Part shown: one piece after another, positions 36,001-47,331 of the stretch
Position numbering within the stretch: position 1 is the stretch's first letter
Layout of the letters: each line of letters begins with the position of its first letter
NCBI GenBank assembly: GCA_022575985.1
Contig: JAKSXM010000263.1
Coordinates: 12,256,001 to 12,320,000 of the forward strand
Source of the DNA: Anagrus nilaparvatae
Lineage: Eukaryota > Arthropoda > Insecta > Hymenoptera > Mymaridae
Length of the DNA stretch: 64,000 nt
Direction: 5' to 3'
Translations under genes and position numbers: made by a program
Notes under the pieces: generated by a model
Seen by the model: the letters and a program-made list of their open reading frames with translations, nothing else
What the model was told of the DNA's origin: nothing
Databases searched by the model: none

Positions 36001-36329
36001 TTCAGTTCCGTGTCCACCCTGACTATACCATTGCATGAGGTTATCTTGGTGTAACTCTTGTGTGTGTGTGTGCAAAATTTTTGTCTCAATCTAATGCTTT
36101 CAAAAATTATAAAAAATACCTAAATTTTTATTATTTTTGGACGTAATACCTAATACTTTTCAATGAAAGTAATAATTTTGGAAAACTCGGTTTTAATAGA
36201 TTTATTGGATCTGATAATTAATGATTTGAAAAATTTTTTATTAAAGTTTTTGTCACCAAAAAAAAACTCGAAAAAAACCGACCTGATACTTAATTATTTG
36301 AAAAGTTTTGTCTCCAAATTTTACGTTGT

Positions 36330-36745
36330 GTTAGTGTAAGGCTTGACTTGTCGCTTTTTTATTATAATCTTTTTCCTTAGGTTATGTTAGTGTAAGACTT
36401 GTCGTGACGTTATTTATTAAAGCCTGTTTCCTTAGGTTACGCTACTGTAAGGCTTGACGTGTCGTTTTTTATTATAGCCTACTTCCTTATGTTAAGTAGG
36501 TGTAAGGCCTAACGTGTCTTTTTTTTTATTATGGACCGCTTCTTTAGGTTGTGTGGGTATAAGGCTTGGCATGTCGTTTTTATATTATAGATCACTCCTT
36601 AGGTTATCTGTAAGGCTTGTCGTCTAGATTGTTTATTATATAACACTTTCTTAGGTTATGTGGGTGTAAGGCTTATGTTGTGTCATTTATTTTATTAAAT
36701 ACCACTTTATTAAGTTATCTAGATGTAAGGCTTAACGCGTGTCTT
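36330..36745. repeat. Inverted, degenerate block of the 54-56-bp minisatellite
   Basis: The reverse complement of the unit (GGCTTGACGTGTCG, TTATTATAGCC, CCTTAGGTTA) recurs about seven times with heavy divergence. It is opposite in orientation to the blocks at 34.3-35.4 kb. Confidence 0.75.
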
Positions 36746-37473
36746 CATTTTGGGCTTGTTCAAAAGGTCCAATTTTTAATGGTGGCAGATTTTCTGGACT
36801 TCCTTTAAATTGAAAATTAAAAATGTTATAGGAAATCTCTTTATTAATAACTTGGCCATATATAACACAAACTAAGAAAAACTTTAATTTTTAATTATTT
36901 TCTTGCGTATATAAGGGTATTTGGCCGAAAAATTTTGCTCTTATTTAACATTTTTTATTTTTATTAAAACTGTAAAAAAAAATATTATAATTTTCAGGTA
37001 CGTGCCATAGCCCAAGTATTAACAAAGAGAATTCCTAAAATATTTTTAATTTTAAAAATATAAAATTAACTCAGAAAACCTACCATCATCAAAAATTGGC
37101 CTTTTTGGACACGCTCTCTGTGGCCGCCACTGTAAAATAAAATGGGTCAAAAAGTTTTTTTTTATTATGAAGGAGTTATAATTGTAGTAAAAAAACCTTT
37201 TTTTAAAAACAAAAAATTTATAACCGGTTTGTGTAACTACACAACCAACGAGCATGGAACATGTTCATTTATAACATTGATAATAAAGTATTTATTGTGT
37301 TCATAATATAAATATTTATATGCAAATATTTATATTTAGATTTTTATTATAGAAATCATGCTGCTTAGACATCAAAATGAACTAAATTAATTAAATTTTC
37401 AAATTATTATAGTTTTTTAAATAATATGAATATGAATTTATTTTTTATTAATTTTTATAATGAATTCTTAAAA

Positions 37474-37935
37474 ATTCTGCACCAATGGTCCCTAGGTACT
37501 TCTGCACCAATACTCCATAGGTACTTCTGCACCAAAGGTCTTTAGGGACTTCTGCACCAATGCTCCCTAGGTACTTCTGCACCAAAACTTCCTAGGTACT
37601 TCTGCACCAAAGGTCTTTAGCGACTTCTGCACCATAGGTCCCTAGGTACTTCTGCACCAATGCTCCCTAGGTACTTCTGCACCAAAGGTCTTTAGGGACT
37701 TCTGCACCAAAGGTTCCTAGGTACTTCTGCACCAAAGGTCTTTAGGGACTTCTGCACCAATAGTCCCTAGGTACTTCTGCACCAATGCTCCCTAGGTACT
37801 TCTGCACCAAAGGTTCCTAGGTACTTCTGCACCAAAGGTCTTTAGGGACTTCTGCACCAATAGTCCCTAGGTACTTCTGCACCAAAGGTCCCTAGGTACT
37901 TCTGCACCATAGGTCCCTAGGTACTTCTGCACCAA
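37474..37935. repeat. Minisatellite, ~25-bp unit
   Basis: About eighteen units of the type CTAGGTACTTCTGCACCAA, alternating with variants 'TTTAGGGACTTCTGCACCAA'. Confidence 0.9.
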
Positions 37936-37959
37936 AAGTCCCTGAATCGAAAATATTCT

Positions 37960-38215
37960 AAGTCCATTTGACCCCCCCCCCTAAAAACGTCAATTTTTGA
38001 CCCCCCCCCCCCTAAAAGCGTCAATTTTTGACCCCCCCCCTAAAAACGTCAATTTTTGACCCCCCCTAAAAGCGTCAATTTTTGACCCCCCCCCTAAAAA
38101 CGTCAATTTTTGACCCCCCCCCCCTAAAAGCGTCAATTTTTGACCCCCCCCCCTAAAAGCGTCAATTTTTGACCCCCCCCCTAAAAGCGTCACTTTTTCA
38201 ACCCCCCCCCCCCTG
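37960..38215. repeat. C-run minisatellite, ~30-bp unit
   Basis: Units of the form CTAAAAGCGTCAATTTTTGA followed by 6-12 C residues, about eight copies. A related unit (AATAGGACATATTTGACC plus C-run) is at 56310-56460. The Gly-rich minus-strand frame is a by-product. Confidence 0.9.
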
Positions 38216-38289
38216 CCGAGCCGGACTTTTTCAAATACCCCATCCAATGAACATGTTCCATGTTAATAAATTTACAAAAGAATGTTTTT

Positions 38290-39165
38290 TTTTTCCAAAA
38301 TGAAAAATAATGTTTCCTTAACTCCACGTATAGGGGTTTCCAGCCACGCAAAACCAGAATTTTGAAATCCCAAAATCGTGGACTGGAAATTTAACCAATT
38401 ACCGAAAAAATAGTAAATTTTTAGAAATTCTGCGTGCCCGAAAACCTTTGTAAACAACATTAAACTAATATTTTTCTATTTGTAAAAATTTACCATTTTA
38501 TCGGTAATTGACCACCATACCAGTTTACAGTTTTTGAATTTCAAAATTTGGGTTTGGGATTCGTGTTCCTCGGGCCAAAAACCCCTACATACGGCATTAT
38601 ACTAATTTTTTCTATTTATAAAAATTTACTATTTTTTATGGTAATTGATCAAATTTTTAGTATACATAATTCTTGAATTTCAAAATTTAGGTGTTGGATT
38701 CGGGCTTTGCGTACCTGGAAATCCCTATATTCGGTGTTAAACTATTTTTTTCTATTTCTAAAAATTTACCTTTTTTTCGGTAATTGGCTAACTTTCAATT
38801 CCATAGTATTTGAATTTAAAAATTTGGGATTAGATTCGGGTTCTGCGTTCCTGGAAACCCTCGTAAGTGACGTTAAACAACTTTTATTCTGTTTGTAAAA
38901 TTTTTCCATTTTTCTCAAAATTGACCAAATTTCCAGTCCACAGTTTCTGAATTTTTAAAGTTTGGGTGTTGGGTTCGGGTTCTACTTGCCCAAAAACCCT
39001 TGACAACGGTATTTAACTACTTTTTTCCAATTTCTAAAAACTTAGCTTCTTTCTTCGGCGATTTCCCGAATTTAAAGTCCGTAGTTTTGAATTTTAAAAT
39101 TCGGAGGTTAGATTTGGGCAACATGCTTAAAAAATTTTTCAGGAAAAATACCCCTAAAATCAGTG
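38290..39165. repeat. Satellite array, ~137-bp period
   Basis: The string 'ttttctatttgtaaaaatttacc' and variants recur at about 38472, 38609, 38747, 38883 and 39021, spaced 136-138 bp. Each unit also has 'cggtaattgaccaaatttccagt' and 'gttggattcgggttctgcgt'. Confidence 0.85.
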
Positions 39166-39716
39166 CTGTTTTTTGTAACCGCGTTTTCAAATTTTTACCC
39201 TCTCCCATCTTGCAATCCGGAAAAACTGTATTTCAATTAGAAATATAATTTTTTAGCTGATAATCTTATTTTTTAATCACAAATCCTAAATGCTTTATTT
39301 TCTGAAATTCAAGAAAAAATTTTGCATAAGCAATCCTTCAATAGGGTCATTGATATTTTTAAAATCTTATATTAACATTATTTTTTCTAGAAAATTGAAT
39401 AATAATGGTAGCTTATTTCATAACAAAATTATTTGAAATATTTTAAAAGAAGGAAATTTCTTATTTCATCCCACACAAAAAGAAACATAATGATTTCCCA
39501 TATGGTTTACCGTGAGGTTTGCCATCAGGTGTATGATTGACCCAAAAAGACTTTATATCACCTGGAAAACTTTCGGGATGAAAATGAACTATACAAGGAA
39601 AAGTTTATATCCTTGAAGTAAAATTGTTCATTTTTCATCTAAAATTATTTCCCTATTTTGCAAGATGGTGGGCCAAAAAACATCAAAAAAGGAACTTTAC
39701 ACATTACCTGGGGGTT
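39166..39716. other. Repeat-derived spacer before the copia element
   Basis: Mostly AT-rich. The last 80 bases resemble one half-unit of the 252-bp satellite ('caagatggtgggccaaaaaaca'). No gene seen. Confidence 0.45.
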
Positions 39717-39721
39717 TTTGC

Positions 39722-39963
39722 TGTTGGAAATACAAAATAATATCTATAGTATATGTGTGAATGTATATGTATGTATTGTCTTAGGATATAAGAGTCCCAA
39801 AGCTACACAGCCGCCCCTATGTATTATATAGTTATTACGTATACTTTCTCTTTAGTCGCTTCACTGATTTCTAATGAATATAATCTCTCTCGCGTGCTAT
39901 AATTAATAAAGTTAATTAGTTAAATAAATTATTATTGTTATTTATTAACCCATAATTTCTATA
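39722..39963 (+). repeat. 5' LTR of the copia element
   Basis: 242 bp, begins TGTTGGAAAT and ends TTTCTATA next to the primer-binding site. No difference from 45134-45375 was seen. Confidence 0.95.
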
Positions 39964-40550
39964 GGTTATGGGCCCAGTGCAATAAATAAATAATTAAATT
40001 TTTTTGTGATTGTGTAATTAATAAATAATTAATTAATTAATTAATAAAATCGACCGCGTGGTGAAAAAATTTTTTTTTGAAAAGTAAAGTGAAATTTTTT
40101 TTTAATAAATAAAAGTTTATGAATTGTGTAAAAATAAAAATTTAATTAATAGTGTTTAATTAATTAAATAAACAATAAAAGTTATAAACTAAAATTAATT
40201 AATATTGAAAGTGGCGTCATATTGCATCATCTTTATATACGTTAAAAACTCTAAACGGTTTTTTCAACATTATTATCATTATTATACAGACCCAAAAAGT
40301 AAAAGTAGCGGGAGAATAATACATAGAAGAAAGAAGAATAAGAAATTAGAAAGAGAAAGGTAGAAGATAGGTTCCTTGAGGCGCGCACGAGTTTCAAATT
40401 CATACACCTCAGGGCCGTATATAGTAAAAGGCGGGCCCCGCAGTACTCAACAAAATCAGTAGCGTATCAAGAAATTTTGGGGCCCCGAGGCAAAAATAAA
40501 TTTTTTTTTCTCTAATTTTCTGTAATTTAAAAAAATTTTTTTTAACAAAG
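39964..40550 (+). other. Copia leader with primer-binding site
   Basis: Starts with the tRNA-iMet-type primer site, then AT-rich leader. A GC-richer patch at 40405-40495 (GGGCCCCGCAG ... GGGGCCCCGAGGC) looks like a small foreign insert or structured leader. Translation likely starts at ATG 40551 (AAAGATGGGA). Confidence 0.7.
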
Positions 40551-43500
40551 ATGGGAAATAAGAGAAATATAACCCAATTTGCTGGAGAAAACTATCTAGT
40601 ATGGAAGAATAGAGTAAGATCAGTGTTGATAGATGAAGGGGTAATATCAATCATTGATGAAGAGATGCCAGCAAATCCAAATGCGAATTGGGTCACAAAA
40701 AACAATAAAGCAAGAGGAATCATTATGAATTATTTAGCTGATTCCCATATTAGCTATGCTTTAAATGAGGGCGCTGCTTCAAAAGACATTTTCAAAAATC
40801 TTGATGCAACATATGATAGAAGGAGTTTGCCCAATCAGTGGGCAATAGAAAGAAAAATCAATAACTTAAAACTGGATTCGAGCACAACATCCCTCCTTGT
40901 GCATTTCGAAAAATTCAACGAATTAATTACCACCTTATCTACTGCAAAAGGAGAAGAAATTAAAGAAGGTGATAAGATTGGAAAGCTCTTGCAGAGTCTT
41001 CCCAACGAGTACAATCAAGTGGTGACGTCTATTGAAACAATGAACGAAAGCCAAGAAATTACCTTCGCCTTTGGCAAAAACAGGCTCCTGGACCATGAGA
41101 CGAAGCTGAAGGAGATGAATAACGATACCAGTACCAAGGCACTTATATCTAGTGTGGCTGAAAATGTGCCTCAAAGCAGAAATCGGAACTTTCCTAATAG
41201 GCAAAGAGGAAGGCATTTTGGGAACAGAAGAAATTTTAGAAGTGCTAACTTCAGGAGAGGAAATAGATCGCTTGAATGCCACCAATGTGGTCGTAAAGGC
41301 CATAATAAAAAAGATTGTTTTTACTACAAAAAATTCTTAGAATTTAAAAGAAATGGATCACAGAATACAAGAGCAAATATGGCTCAACAGGCAGAAGCAA
41401 ACGATGTAGTGCAGATACAGACTCAACCATTTGCTTTTATGGCTGGTCAAAGTGGATTTAGTGTAAATTTAAATAGTGATCTAAATAATTTTGTTGTAGA
41501 CTCAGGTGCATCGCACCATATGATAAAAACTGATAAATATTTTGAAAATGCCAAGATTTTGAATCCACCAATATTGATTGAAGTGGCTAAACGAAATGAA
41601 TTTATAAAGGCTACCAAAATAGGAGATATTAGAGTAGTCAGTAACTTGGGATTAACCTTGTTGCTTGAGAATGTACTTTACAGTCCAGAGCTACCAGAAA
41701 ATTTGCTATCGGTAAAGAAAATGGATCAAAATGGCAGAGAAGTCACTTTTAAGGATGGTATGGTTCTCATCAAAAGAGGAGAGCAGGTATTCATGTCAGG
41801 TAAAATTATTTACGCATTACCAAAAGTAGAAATTGAATATGTCAAAAACGTAGTTGCAAATTTTGCAAAACATAATAAAATAAATTATGATTTAATGCAT
41901 AAACGTTTAGGACATATGAGTGATAATAAATTTAATGAATTGAAAAATAAAGAAATGGTCGATTATATTAAATTAATTAAAAACGTAAAACCTAATAATA
42001 AATTATGTGAATCATGCATAAAAGGAAAACAATGTAGATTAAAGTTTAATAAAAGTGAAAATAAAGACCATATAAAACGACCATTATTTATTATTCATTC
42101 AGATGTAGGTGGACCGATCACTCCTTCTGGAATTGGAAATAAAAATTATTATGTTGTTTTTATGGATGAATTTACACATTATCACGTAACTTATTTAATG
42201 TCTAAAAAGTCCGAAGTATTTACAGCTTTTAAAGACTTTGTTGAAAAAAGTCACGCAAAATTTAATTTAAACATAGCTTATTTATATATTGATAACGGAC
42301 GTGAATATTTATCAAATGAGATGAAAGCTTATTGTGTACAAAAAGGCATAACCTTGCATTTAACTGTTCCTTATACCCCTCAATTAAATGGGGTTGCTGA
42401 AAGATTAAATAGGTCTATCACAGAAAAGGCTCGTACAATTTTAATTCATGCACAATTAAGTACTGTTTTTTGGGGTGAAGCAGTCCTAACTGCTACATAT
42501 TTAATAAATTTAACACCTTGTAGAAGCCTTAAAGATCATAAAACTCCCTTTGAGTTATGACATGGTAAGAAACCAACTGTAGAATACCTTAAAGTTTTTG
42601 GGTCGACAGTTTACGCACTTGACAATAATAAAGGGGGTAAATTTGACAGTAATTCATGGACAGGGATTCTAGTTGGTTATGTGCCAAATGGCTACAAGGT
42701 GTGGCATCCAGATAGGGAAGAATTTATAAATGTAAAACATGCAATTTTTGATGAAATAACATTTTTAAATACGAGACCTAAATTAAGTTTTGAAAGTATT
42801 GATAGTGAAAATACTAGAAAAGTTGACCAATATGAAAATCTTTTAAGGTCAGCAGAAGAAATACCTGATAATGATAAATCAGATGATGTAATAAATAAAA
42901 TACCTGATAATGATAAATCAGATGATGTAATAAATAAAATACCTGATAATGATAAATCAGATGATGAAATAAATAAAGTGCCTGATAATAATAAATCAGA
43001 TGATGTAATAAATAATGTACCTGATAATAATAAATCAGATGAAATAAGAAATAAAAATAGAAATAAAAAGAGAAATAAAAATGATTGTAATGAAATTAGA
43101 AATAAGCAAATTCCCTATAAAAGGGCTAGAATAAATAATAAATCTGTATCAGAAACAGATAAAGAAGTACACAATAAGAAATCTCATAATGTTAAAAATA
43201 AAGTAATAGAAAATAAAAGTTTAAGAAGGAGTGATAGAATAAAAAATGTAGGGTCCACAGATTATAATGAAAATAATACAATACTAGACCATGTTTTGTA
43301 TAAGGCACAAATAGTTGCCAGTGATATTCCAAATTCTTTTCAGGAAATTCAATCTAGAAGTGATAAGCCGGAATGGGACGTTGCTGTCAATGATGAATTA
43401 GAAGCCCATCGCAAAAATAAAACTTGGACACTTGTACCAAGACCAATAAATAAAAATATATTAGATTCTAAGTGGGTATTAACTATAAAAACAGATGAGT

Positions 43501-44864
43501 TTGGAAATCTCGTAAGGCGTAAAGCCAGATTAGTAATTCGTGGTTTTAATCAGGAATATTTAATAGACTATAACGAAACTTTTTCTCCCGTGGCAAGAAT
43601 TGCAAGTCTTAGACTATTATTAGCTTTCGCGAATCAATTTAATTTGTTGATACATCATATGGATGTAAAAACTGCATTTTTGAACGGAATCCTGAAGGAA
43701 GACGTCTATATTAATATTCCGGAAGGACTTAAAAATGACAAAAATAAAAATTTAGTATGTAAATTAAATAAAGCGATATATGGCTTAAAACAAGCAGCAC
43801 GATGCTGGTTTGAAGTTTTTGATAAAACGTTAAAAGAAAAGGGATTTCAAAACTCATCTACTGAAACTTGTGTTTATATACTTGATAAAGGAAATATATT
43901 TAAAAATATATATGTATTTTTATATGTAGATGATATACTTATAATTACGAAAGATAATTTAGCAATGAATAGATTTAAAAATTATTTGACTCAAAAATTT
44001 AGTATGAAAGACTTAGGTGATATAAAGTTATTTTTAGGAATTAGAATAATTAGAGATGAAAATAAAATTAGTTTAGATCAAAGTTTATATATAAAGAATA
44101 TTTTAAATGAATTTAATATGATTGATTATAGTAAAACCATGACGACACCTATGGATTGTAAAGTAGATTATGTGGGCTTAAATTCAGATGAAAAACACAA
44201 TGACCTATGCCAGAGTTTACTAGGCTGTTTAATGTATCTAATGGTTTGTACTAGACCCGATATTAGTAATTCGGTAAATATTGTAAGTAGATATGCAAGC
44301 AAAAGTAATAAATTATTATGGGAGTATTTAAAAAGAATTTTAAAGTATATTAAATGCACAATAAATTTAAAATTAACTTACGAAAGAAATGAAAATTTTT
44401 CGGAATTTATAACAGTTTATGTAGACTCTGACTGGGGTGGTGATGTGATCGATAGAAAAAGTACAACCGGGTATGTATTTTTAATGTTTGATAAATGCGT
44501 CATTGATTGGCGTACTAGAAAACAAGAACTGACCGGAGGGTCATCTTGTGAAGCAGAATATATGGCTTTATACGATGCAGTTATAAATGCCACTTGGTTT
44601 ATATATGTGTCAAATGGTATAAAAATAGAATTAAAAAATGGTATTTTAATTTATGAAGGTTGTATTGATGTTGCAAATGACGAATGCCCTCACAGAAAAA
44701 GGAAGGCAATAGATATAAAGTATCATAGAGTCCAAGATGAGGTAAAACGAAACTATGTAAGATTACTACATATCCCAACTGCAAATCAAATTGCAGATAT
44801 TTTTACAAAACCTCTTTCAAATGTTAAATTCTTATATTTTAGAGAAAAACTTGGACTTATATAA
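40551..44864 (+). pseudogene. gag-pol: Copia Gag-Pol polyprotein with one nonsense codon
   Basis: Domains in order: UBN2/Gag (residues ~1-210), CCHC knuckle CHQCGRKGHNKKDC (~243), protease VVDSGASHH (~316), integrase zinc domain (HKRLGH ... CESC, ~449-485), integrase core with HSDVGGP, YIDNGREYL and GVAERLNRS (~517, 579, 616). Next come RT with FLYVDDILIIT (~1126) and RNase H with VYVDSDWGGD (~1290) and SSCEAEYMAL. All catalytic residues I can check are present. The single lesion is TGA at 42558-42560 (codon 670), where copia relatives have Trp in PFELWHG. The frame then continues unshifted. A 13-codon repeat lies in the integrase-RT linker. Confidence 0.95.
42868..43040 (+). repeat. 39-bp coding repeat in the copia linker
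   Basis: Five copies, the last partial, encode PDNDKSDDVINKI-like units. They keep frame and lie in the disordered linker between integrase and RT, so length changes would be tolerated. Confidence 0.9.
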
Positions 44865-45133
44865 AATAATGATATAAAAATTATTGATTTTAAGAAACAA
44901 GAAAAATAATAAAACTTATTGATGTATATTTTAGAAATGGTCTGGTCGGGTTTTACCTGGGTTTCCCCGTACCTATACAACAAATGTTGGACCATGTAAG
45001 TTCCCAGAAAATAAGCGCAAGAGAGAGATTTTTTAAATTAAATGTTAAATGATTTATTGATAATATGATATATGATGTATTAGTAAATAAATAATTTAGT
45101 TTATTTTTTATAGATATAATTTTGTGGGGGGAG

Positions 45134-45375
45134 TGTTGGAAATACAAAATAATATCTATAGTATATGTGTGAATGTATATGTATGTATTGTCTTAGGATA
45201 TAAGAGTCCCAAAGCTACACAGCCGCCCCTATGTATTATATAGTTATTACGTATACTTTCTCTTTAGTCGCTTCACTGATTTCTAATGAATATAATCTCT
45301 CTCGCGTGCTATAATTAATAAAGTTAATTAGTTAAATAAATTATTATTGTTATTTATTAACCCATAATTTCTATA
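45134..45375 (+). repeat. 3' LTR of the copia element
   Basis: 242 bp, identical by eye to the 5' LTR, followed by TTTGC. Confidence 0.95.
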
Positions 45376-45380
45376 TTTGC

Positions 45381-45798
45381 GGTTGAGAAAATCTTTTAAA
45401 TTCTTACCGTTACGTATTTTCCGTTACGTTTTTAAAATTAAATTTGATGCCCCGTTCCACGGACTGGCATGGTTGCATAGCCCATTCCGCGGAACGGGCC
45501 GATGACTGCCCGGGGCAGTCGGTAGTCTGCCGATGACTGAACGGGGCATTCCCTCGATCGGGGCGTAACATATATAATAATAAGAGGGCTGTATTATGGT
45601 ATTAAAAATGGGCGTGGTTAAAGAGATGAAAAACATATACTATTACTGGCTTGATCTGATGCTTTGATGATCAAAATTCAAATTAATTTCCAATTTAATA
45701 TAAATTTAATTTTTGCCTTTAATGGGAGGGTTGGGGCCTAAAAACCTCAGTAAAAAACAATACCCCTAGTATATAACTATATAAATATATTTATAAAT
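45381..45798. other. Spacer with GC-rich inverted segment
   Basis: Positions 45448-45570 are GC-rich with nested inverted strings (GCCCCGTTCCACGG / CCGCGGAACGGGCC, and GACTGCCCGGGGCAGTC). No gene is seen. The minus-strand frame across it is uninformative. Confidence 0.5.
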
Positions 45799-46508
45799 CA
45801 GAATTCCAATTATCCGGCATCCAATAAACCGGAACATTTGATAATCCGGCACTTTTTTGGATCAAACTCATACGCATTTTTATTAAATTTGCTATTTATT
45901 TTTATATTTATAGAAAAAAAATTTTTTTTATAAAAATATATTTCCGTTAAGTAAATAGAATAAAATAAAATGACATAAAGTAGAAACCATTGGTAGCCTT
46001 CAAGGTCTCTTTGTAACTCAATTATACATATTTAATATGTAGTGTTAATTAATATTTTATGTGATTTTTTTTTTTAACATGTGTCATAGTTTTTTCAATC
46101 TCTACTTTTTAAAAAAGCAATTAAAATTTTTTTATTGAACTTCTGAGTATGAGAGAAATTAGACCTGCCGCAGAAGATTTTTGATATTTTTAGTGTTTCC
46201 TGTTATTGATATAAAAAAAATTTTTAGTGTTTATTAGCCTATCCAAATAAACAGCTTCGATCAGCCTACGTTTCTTGACCTCTTAGAAGGACAAATTTTT
46301 TTCAAAACTTATGTTAGAATTTAAAATTAGTTCTTTGGTATAAATTATTAGTTTTTTTAAACCTAAATCAACAGTTTACATAGAGTTTGTAACAATATAG
46401 TGATTATATATTAAGTATAATGTAAGTTTTATGAACATATGATAATCCGGCATTTTTGATTATCCGGCAACTCCTATGTCCTGACGATTCCGGATAATTG
46501 GAATTCTG
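45799..46508. mobile_element. pogo/Tigger-like MITE
   Basis: Inverted ends CAGAATTCCAATTATCCGG (left) and its complement at 46490-46508. ATTATCCGGCA motifs are repeated inside both ends (near 45840 and 46440-46470). Repeated ATTATCCGGCA at the termini is the hallmark of pogo/Tigger elements. The 710-bp body has no transposase frame. An exact TA duplication could not be confirmed at the ends. Confidence 0.75.
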
Positions 46509-46563
46509 CATAAGTAAATCTTTAAAAAGAATTTCTAATGCTAAAATATATATTTTTATTTAG

Positions 46564-46709
46564 GATGTCTTTAGATAATACTTCAGATTTAGCTTTTATT
46601 AATTTGACTTCTAATGATCCATTAGATTTATTTAAAGAATGGTACAATGAGGCATGTAAATTCTCTACAGGGATACCAAATGCTGTTTGCCTATCAACAA
46701 CTTCTAAGT
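46564..46709 (+). pseudogene. PNPO-like exon (pyridoxine-5'-phosphate oxidase)
   Basis: An acceptor-like TTTTTATTTAG precedes GATGTCTTTAG at 46562. The frame contains NLTSNDPLDLFKEWYNEA and GIPNAVCLSTTSK. These fit the N-terminal 'DP-x-x-x-F-x-x-W-x-x-EA ... PNAM-x-LAT' segment of PNPO, the flavoenzyme making pyridoxal phosphate. A GT (GTATTA) after TCTAA near 46709 would be a donor. The downstream FMN-binding exons are not visible in this window, so it may be a host exon with a long intron or an isolated fragment. Confidence 0.5.
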
Positions 46710-46799
46710 ATTATAAATTTAATATTATATTATCATTAAATACACAAAAATTTATTATGTATTTAAGAATGCTGGAGTAAATTTTGCAAAAAGTTTTAC

Positions 46800-47321
46800 T
46801 TATCAAAAACTAATTCTTCAATCTTTTTAAAACACAGAAATTACAAGAATTTAATAATCCTATATATATTAGTTTCCTATTATATATGTATATACTAGTT
46901 AATACTGCCATAAGGGAGCCCCTCCCGTCCCTGCGTCGCATTTACTTCTTTTTCTGTTGCTTAAAAAATCATATTTCATTGCAAATTTATAATTATGCAA
47001 ACAAATTCAGAGTTTTAAGATGAGCCTTGTTCTACCCCCAGTAAACTTATAATTACCCAGCTGGCATAAAGAATTTAGACTTAGTTCAATAAAATAATTC
47101 AAGAGTATTCACAATGAACTCTTTTTATAATCCTATTGAACTCTATATGCTATTCATAATAAGATCACTTTATTTCACCTAATTGGGTACTTTTTAAATT
47201 CATAAAGTATGCATTTTGAATTCCGAAGTATATTTTAATAATAAATTTATTACATCAGCAAGCAAATAATTTTTAAATTATTTTAATTTATTTAATTTTA
47301 AGTGACAAAAACTTTGTAGAG
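46800..47321. other. Spacer, no gene seen
   Basis: AT-rich. A slightly GC-richer patch near 46910-46945 carries no recognisable signal. Confidence 0.4.
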
Positions 47322-47331
47322 AATAATTTAT

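Larger units (their letters stand above)
37210..38270. mobile_element. Repeat unit bounded by CATGGAACATGTTCA inverted ends
   Basis: The left boundary has ATAACCGGTTTGTGTAA then GCATGGAACATGTTCAT. The right boundary has the complement TGAACATGTTCCATGTT. The interior is two tandem arrays. The same boundary strings flank 55985-56520, and related ones occur in the palindrome arms (10240-10540 and 22430-22710). This points to a dispersed family whose body is mainly minisatellite. Confidence 0.6.
39722..45375 (+). mobile_element. Ty1/copia LTR retrotransposon, near intact and young
   Basis: 242-bp LTRs at 39722-39963 and 45134-45375 look identical by eye. Target duplication TTTGC flanks them (39717-39721, 45376-45380). 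The primer-binding site GGTTATGGGCCCAGTGC, complementary to half of initiator tRNA-Met as in copia, abuts the 5' LTR. A purine tract (GTGGGGGGAG) abuts the 3' LTR. One long polyprotein frame (1437 codons, 40551-44864) is interrupted once, by a TGA. Confidence 0.96.

Noticed and set aside
37474..38215. Repeat arrays and a long Gly-rich minus-strand frame that could be a structural protein
   Set aside because: The frame is the translation of a C-run minisatellite. There are no start context, splice sites or non-repetitive sequence.
45448..45570. GC-rich palindromic block as an rRNA or tRNA piece
   Set aside because: No recognisable RNA gene core; only nested inverted GC strings.
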